64,000 bases of DNA from NCBI RefSeq assembly GCF_003285005.1, contig NZ_QMFA01000001.1:248001-312000 (forward strand), read 5' to 3'. The notes below the pieces were generated by a model. That model had not been told where the DNA came from, searched no databases, and saw only the letters and a list, made by a program, of their open reading frames with translations. The position numbers and the translations under genes are program-made. Shown piece by piece: positions 61,886-64,000 of this stretch. Numbering within the stretch: position 1 is the stretch's first letter; each line of letters opens with the position of its first letter. The stretch is from Paenibacillus sp. YN15. GTDB taxonomy: Bacteria; Bacillota; Bacilli; Paenibacillales; NBRC-103111.

Positions 61886-63190
61886 GTGCAAATTCATGTC
61901 GTGCAAGCAGGACAAACCTTGTTTGGCATCGCCCAGACGTACAGCACCACAGTGGACGCTATCGCCGCAGCCAATGAAATTCCCGCTGCTGCCGGACTGG
62001 TGGTCGGCCAGGCTTTGGTCATTCCCATCGACGGCTCCTATTATTGGGTCAGACAGGGGGATTCCCTTTACAGCATTGGCAGGCAGTGGGGAATCCCGTA
62101 CCAGGAGCTGGCCAGGGTCAACCGGATACCGGCGAACGGCGTTTTATCCGTCGGCACCCGTCTCTACATCCCTCCGCGGCCCAGAAGCAGGGCGGAGGTC
62201 AATGCCTATGTGGAGCCCCGCGGCAGCGAGGTCAGCGCAGCCCTGACCAATGCTTCCCGCCAGGCGGCGCCCCATCTTACCTATCTGGCTCCCTTCAGCT
62301 TCCGGATCAACCGGGACGGGACTCTTCAGCCGCCTCCCTTGGGGGAACTGCCAACCATTGCCCGGAATGACGGCGTCACCCTGATGATGGTGGTCACCAA
62401 CCTGGAGAATGACCAGTTCAGCGATGAGCTGGGGCAGGTCATCCTGAACAGCGAGGAGCTGCAGAATACTCTGCTGGACAATATTCTGTCCACTGCAGAG
62501 CGCCTGGGTTTCCGGGATATCCATTTTGACATGGAGTATCTGCGTCCGGCCGACCGGGAGGCCTACAATGCCTTCCTGCGGAAAGCGGCAGCCCGGATTC
62601 ACGCCAAGGGTTATCTGATCTCCACCGCCCTGGCTCCCAAAACCAGCGCAACCCAGCAGGGCAGATGGTATGAGGCCCATGATTACAGAGCCCACGGGCA
62701 GATTGTGGATTTTGTGGTGATCATGACCTATGAATGGGGGTACAGCGGCGGCCCGCCCCAGCCGGTTTCCCCGATTGGCCCGGTGCGCCGGGTGCTGGAA
62801 TACGCCCTGACGGAGATTCCCGCACAGAAAATTATGATGGGGCAAAATTTGTACGGGTATGACTGGACCCTGCCGTATGTGCAGGGAGGGCCGTTTGCCC
62901 GGGCGGTGAGCCCGCAAGCCGCCATAGAGCTGGCCAGACAGTATGGGGCAGCGATATCCTATGACTACCAGGCGCAGGCGCCCCATTTCACCTACAGAAG
63001 CAGCGACGGCAAGGAGCATGTGGTTTGGTTTGAGGATGCCCGTTCCATTCAAGCCAAATTCAATCTGCTAAAGGAGCTGGGAATCCGGGGAATCAGCTAT
63101 TGGAAGCTGGGGCTGCCCTTCCCGCAGAACTGGCTGTTGCTGGAGAATAATTTTGTGATTGTCAAAAAACCGCCGCCAACGCCCCCTTGA
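61886..63190 (+). CDS. LysM-GH18 cortex-lytic-type enzyme (YaaH/SleL family)
   Basis: GTG 61886 follows GGAGGAGG, and the frame upstream has no ribosome site. The 434-residue protein has no signal peptide. Two LysM modules at about 4-48 and 53-97 (GQTLFGIAQTY, GDSLYSIGRQW) bind peptidoglycan. The GH18 barrel (about 105-425) has the catalytic DxxxDxE as D211, D215, E217 (DIHFDMEYL) and MTYEWGYSGGPP on the later strand, as in SleL/YaaH. These spore-associated N-acetylglucosaminidases degrade cortex fragments at germination and reach the spore coat without a signal peptide. Its presence supports an endospore-forming host. Confidence 0.92.
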   Translation: MQIHVVQAGQTLFGIAQTYSTTVDAIAAANEIPAAAGLVVGQALVIPIDGSYYWVRQGDSLYSIGRQWGIPYQELARVNRIPANGVLSVGTRLYIPPRPRSRAEVNAYVEPRGSEVSAALTNASRQAAPHLTYLAPFSFRINRDGTLQPPPLGELPTIARNDGVTLMMVVTNLENDQFSDELGQVILNSEELQNTLLDNILSTAERLGFRDIHFDMEYLRPADREAYNAFLRKAAARIHAKGYLISTALAPKTSATQQGRWYEAHDYRAHGQIVDFVVIMTYEWGYSGGPPQPVSPIGPVRRVLEYALTEIPAQKIMMGQNLYGYDWTLPYVQGGPFARAVSPQAAIELARQYGAAISYDYQAQAPHFTYRSSDGKEHVVWFEDARSIQAKFNLLKELGIRGISYWKLGLPFPQNWLLLENNFVIVKKPPPTPP

Positions 63191-63230
63191 AAAAAATAAT
63201 CCTTGACTTTCTCTCCAATTTTAGAAGTTC

Positions 63231-63259
63231 TTGACGGCCGTGTGCTATAGTAGTAATAG
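63231..63259 (+). promoter_or_regulatory. candidate promoter of the Hfq gene
   Basis: TTGACG (63231-63236), 17 bases, then TAATAG (63254-63259), 30 bases before the start codon. A TATAGT also occurs at 63245 but is too close to this -35. Confidence 0.45.
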
Positions 63260-63288
63260 CAGACCTATAGAAAGAGAGAGGGATAGCT

Positions 63289-63483
63289 ATGACCGTCAAT
63301 CAGGATGAGCAGCTTCATATGCTGTGGAAGGAAAAGCGGGAGTGCACCGTCATAACGGTGAACGGAGTGCCGCTGAAGGGAAAGATCGAGGCGTTTGACA
63401 AATTTGTCGTTTTGGTCCGGGCGCGCTCGGGCAAACAGAGTATGCTTTACAAACACGCGTTGTCCACGATTATACCGGATTAA
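63289..63483 (+). CDS. hfq: Hfq-like RNA chaperone (short, divergent)
   Basis: A 64-residue Sm-fold protein. The Sm2 signature LYKHALSTIIP matches the YKHAIST of Hfq, and Sm1 reads VNGVPLKGKIEAFDKFVVLV. The N-terminus (NQDEQLHMLWKEKRECTVI) departs from the usual NIQDQFLNQIRKE, so the RNA-binding faces may differ. It lacks the C-terminal tail and is about ten residues shorter than B. subtilis Hfq. Hexamer formation and RNA binding are expected from the family but not shown. It is not beside miaA, its usual neighbour, so it may be a second paralogue. It is monocistronic, with a terminator after it. Confidence 0.82.
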   Translation: MTVNQDEQLHMLWKEKRECTVITVNGVPLKGKIEAFDKFVVLVRARSGKQSMLYKHALSTIIPD

Positions 63484-63494
63484 CCTGCTTTGAG

Positions 63495-63525
63495 CCCGGC
63501 CTGAACTTCAGGCCGGGTTTGGTTT
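63495..63525 (+). terminator. terminator of the Hfq gene
   Basis: CCCGGCCTGAA pairs perfectly with TTCAGGCCGGG over a one-base centre (a few inner pairs open as loop), followed by TTTGGTTTT. Confidence 0.85.
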
Positions 63526-63694
63526 TAGTTAACAAAATCAAGAACAAGAGCAACGCTACCCTCATACGAGAAACTCAGCAGCCCCTGTGCCTTAGCCGCT
63601 GCAAAAAATCCACCAGATCCACCCGAGTTGACGCGGCGCTTTTGTTCGGAGAAAAGGAATGTAGGGCGTGGGAAGCCTCCTTTTATTACCCATT
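63526..63694. other. gene-free stretch
   Basis: No reading frame with a ribosome site or recognisable product was seen between the Hfq terminator and the minus-strand terminator. Confidence 0.3.
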
Positions 63695-63737
63695 AACGCA
63701 AAAAAACCACCTGCCAAATGCCAATGACAGATGGTTT
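63695..63737 (-). terminator. minus-strand terminator at the right end
   Basis: On the minus strand ACCATCTG pairs with CAGGTGGT (with wobbles) followed by T7. It lies downstream of the minus-strand remnant ending at 63817 and would end its transcript. Confidence 0.6.
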
Positions 63738-63816
63738 TTGATTTGAATGAGAAGGAAAACACGGACAAGATAAACCCCATTCCGCTGCAAACCTAATTTC
63801 TCAATTCCGCTTTTCT

Positions 63817-64000
63817 TCAAACTCCGTAAAAATCTAAAATCTGGTCGGTGGTTTTCTTGCCTTCATCAATAGCTTGATCGATTCGCTCAACAAGCTTATT
63901 CTTTTTATCAATTTTGTGCTAAAACCTCAATAACCTTGGGATCAGTCAAATCAACATCCGGATTGTTTTGATAATAACTTTCATGGATTCTATCATTTCT
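63817..64000 (-). pseudogene. C-terminal end of an unknown AT-rich gene with a frameshift
   Basis: The minus strand enters from the right edge reading SYYQNNPDVDLTDPKVIEVL, then AQN and a stop at 63908-63910. With one A fewer in the run of four at about 63912-63915 the frame continues as IDKKNKLVERIDQAIDEGKK and TTDQILDFYGV, stopping at 63817. The continuous charged helical pattern argues for one coding sequence broken by a single-base slip, by mutation or sequencing error. Base composition is much more AT-rich than the window. The family was not recognised. Confidence 0.5.

Overview
The window looks like chromosomal DNA of a high-GC Paenibacillus or close relative (Firmicutes, Paenibacillaceae). 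This rests on S-layer-homology (SLH) anchored enzymes, three LplB/YtcP/YtcQ-type sugar importers, membrane-spanning AraC-type sensors, sigma-A promoters, strong Shine-Dalgarno sequences, CcpA- and Zur-type operators, and a LysM/GH18 protein of the spore-cortex type. Calls rest on motif recognition; no database search was run.

About 1-50 kb is a large polysaccharide-degradation region. Block 1 (1-14.8 kb) has a truncated SLH/sugar-binding protein, a secreted clan GH-A hydrolase, a cytoplasmic GH130 phosphorylase/hydrolase, a membrane AraC sensor with a translationally coupled leader peptide, importer 1 and an unknown cytoplasmic 588-residue protein. Block 2 (16.2-26.2 kb) has importer 2, a deacetylase-barrel protein and a 1573-residue GH9 enzyme behind a perfect cre site. 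Block 3 (27.8-49.7 kb) has importer 3, a second AraC sensor, a PL8-type lyase without signal peptide, and four secreted multidomain proteins: a golvesin/Xly-domain protein with an unassigned core, an SLH-anchored heparinase II/III-like lyase, a cadherin-like/discoidin protein, and an AT-rich giant joining the same unassigned core to a NodB deacetylase and a damaged SLH tail. In the inferred scheme, surface enzymes cut a polymer, importers (with an ATPase encoded elsewhere) bring in oligomers, and PL8, GH130 and the unknown proteins finish inside. GH9 plus PL8 plus Xly-type domains make a xanthan-like acidic glucan one candidate substrate.

The blocks are separated by two paralogous genes (15.0-15.7 and 26.4-27.1 kb) for small PD-(D/E)XK-like nucleases fused to a winged helix. 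Each lies beside an intergenic array of short motifs in both orientations; a third array lies at 51.1-51.3 kb. The arrays and a set of dispersed repeats are the least explained part of the window.

From 50 to 64 kb the content is mostly housekeeping: a VanY-type carboxypeptidase, a DUF2334/FG-GAP protein, a double GT-C protein O-mannosyltransferase with its GT2 and GtrA partners (a likely surface-glycosylation set), a bacteriohemerythrin, MoaB, a Zur-controlled CobW-type zinc GTPase, a LysM-GH18 enzyme, a divergent Hfq, and the frameshifted end of an unknown AT-rich gene.
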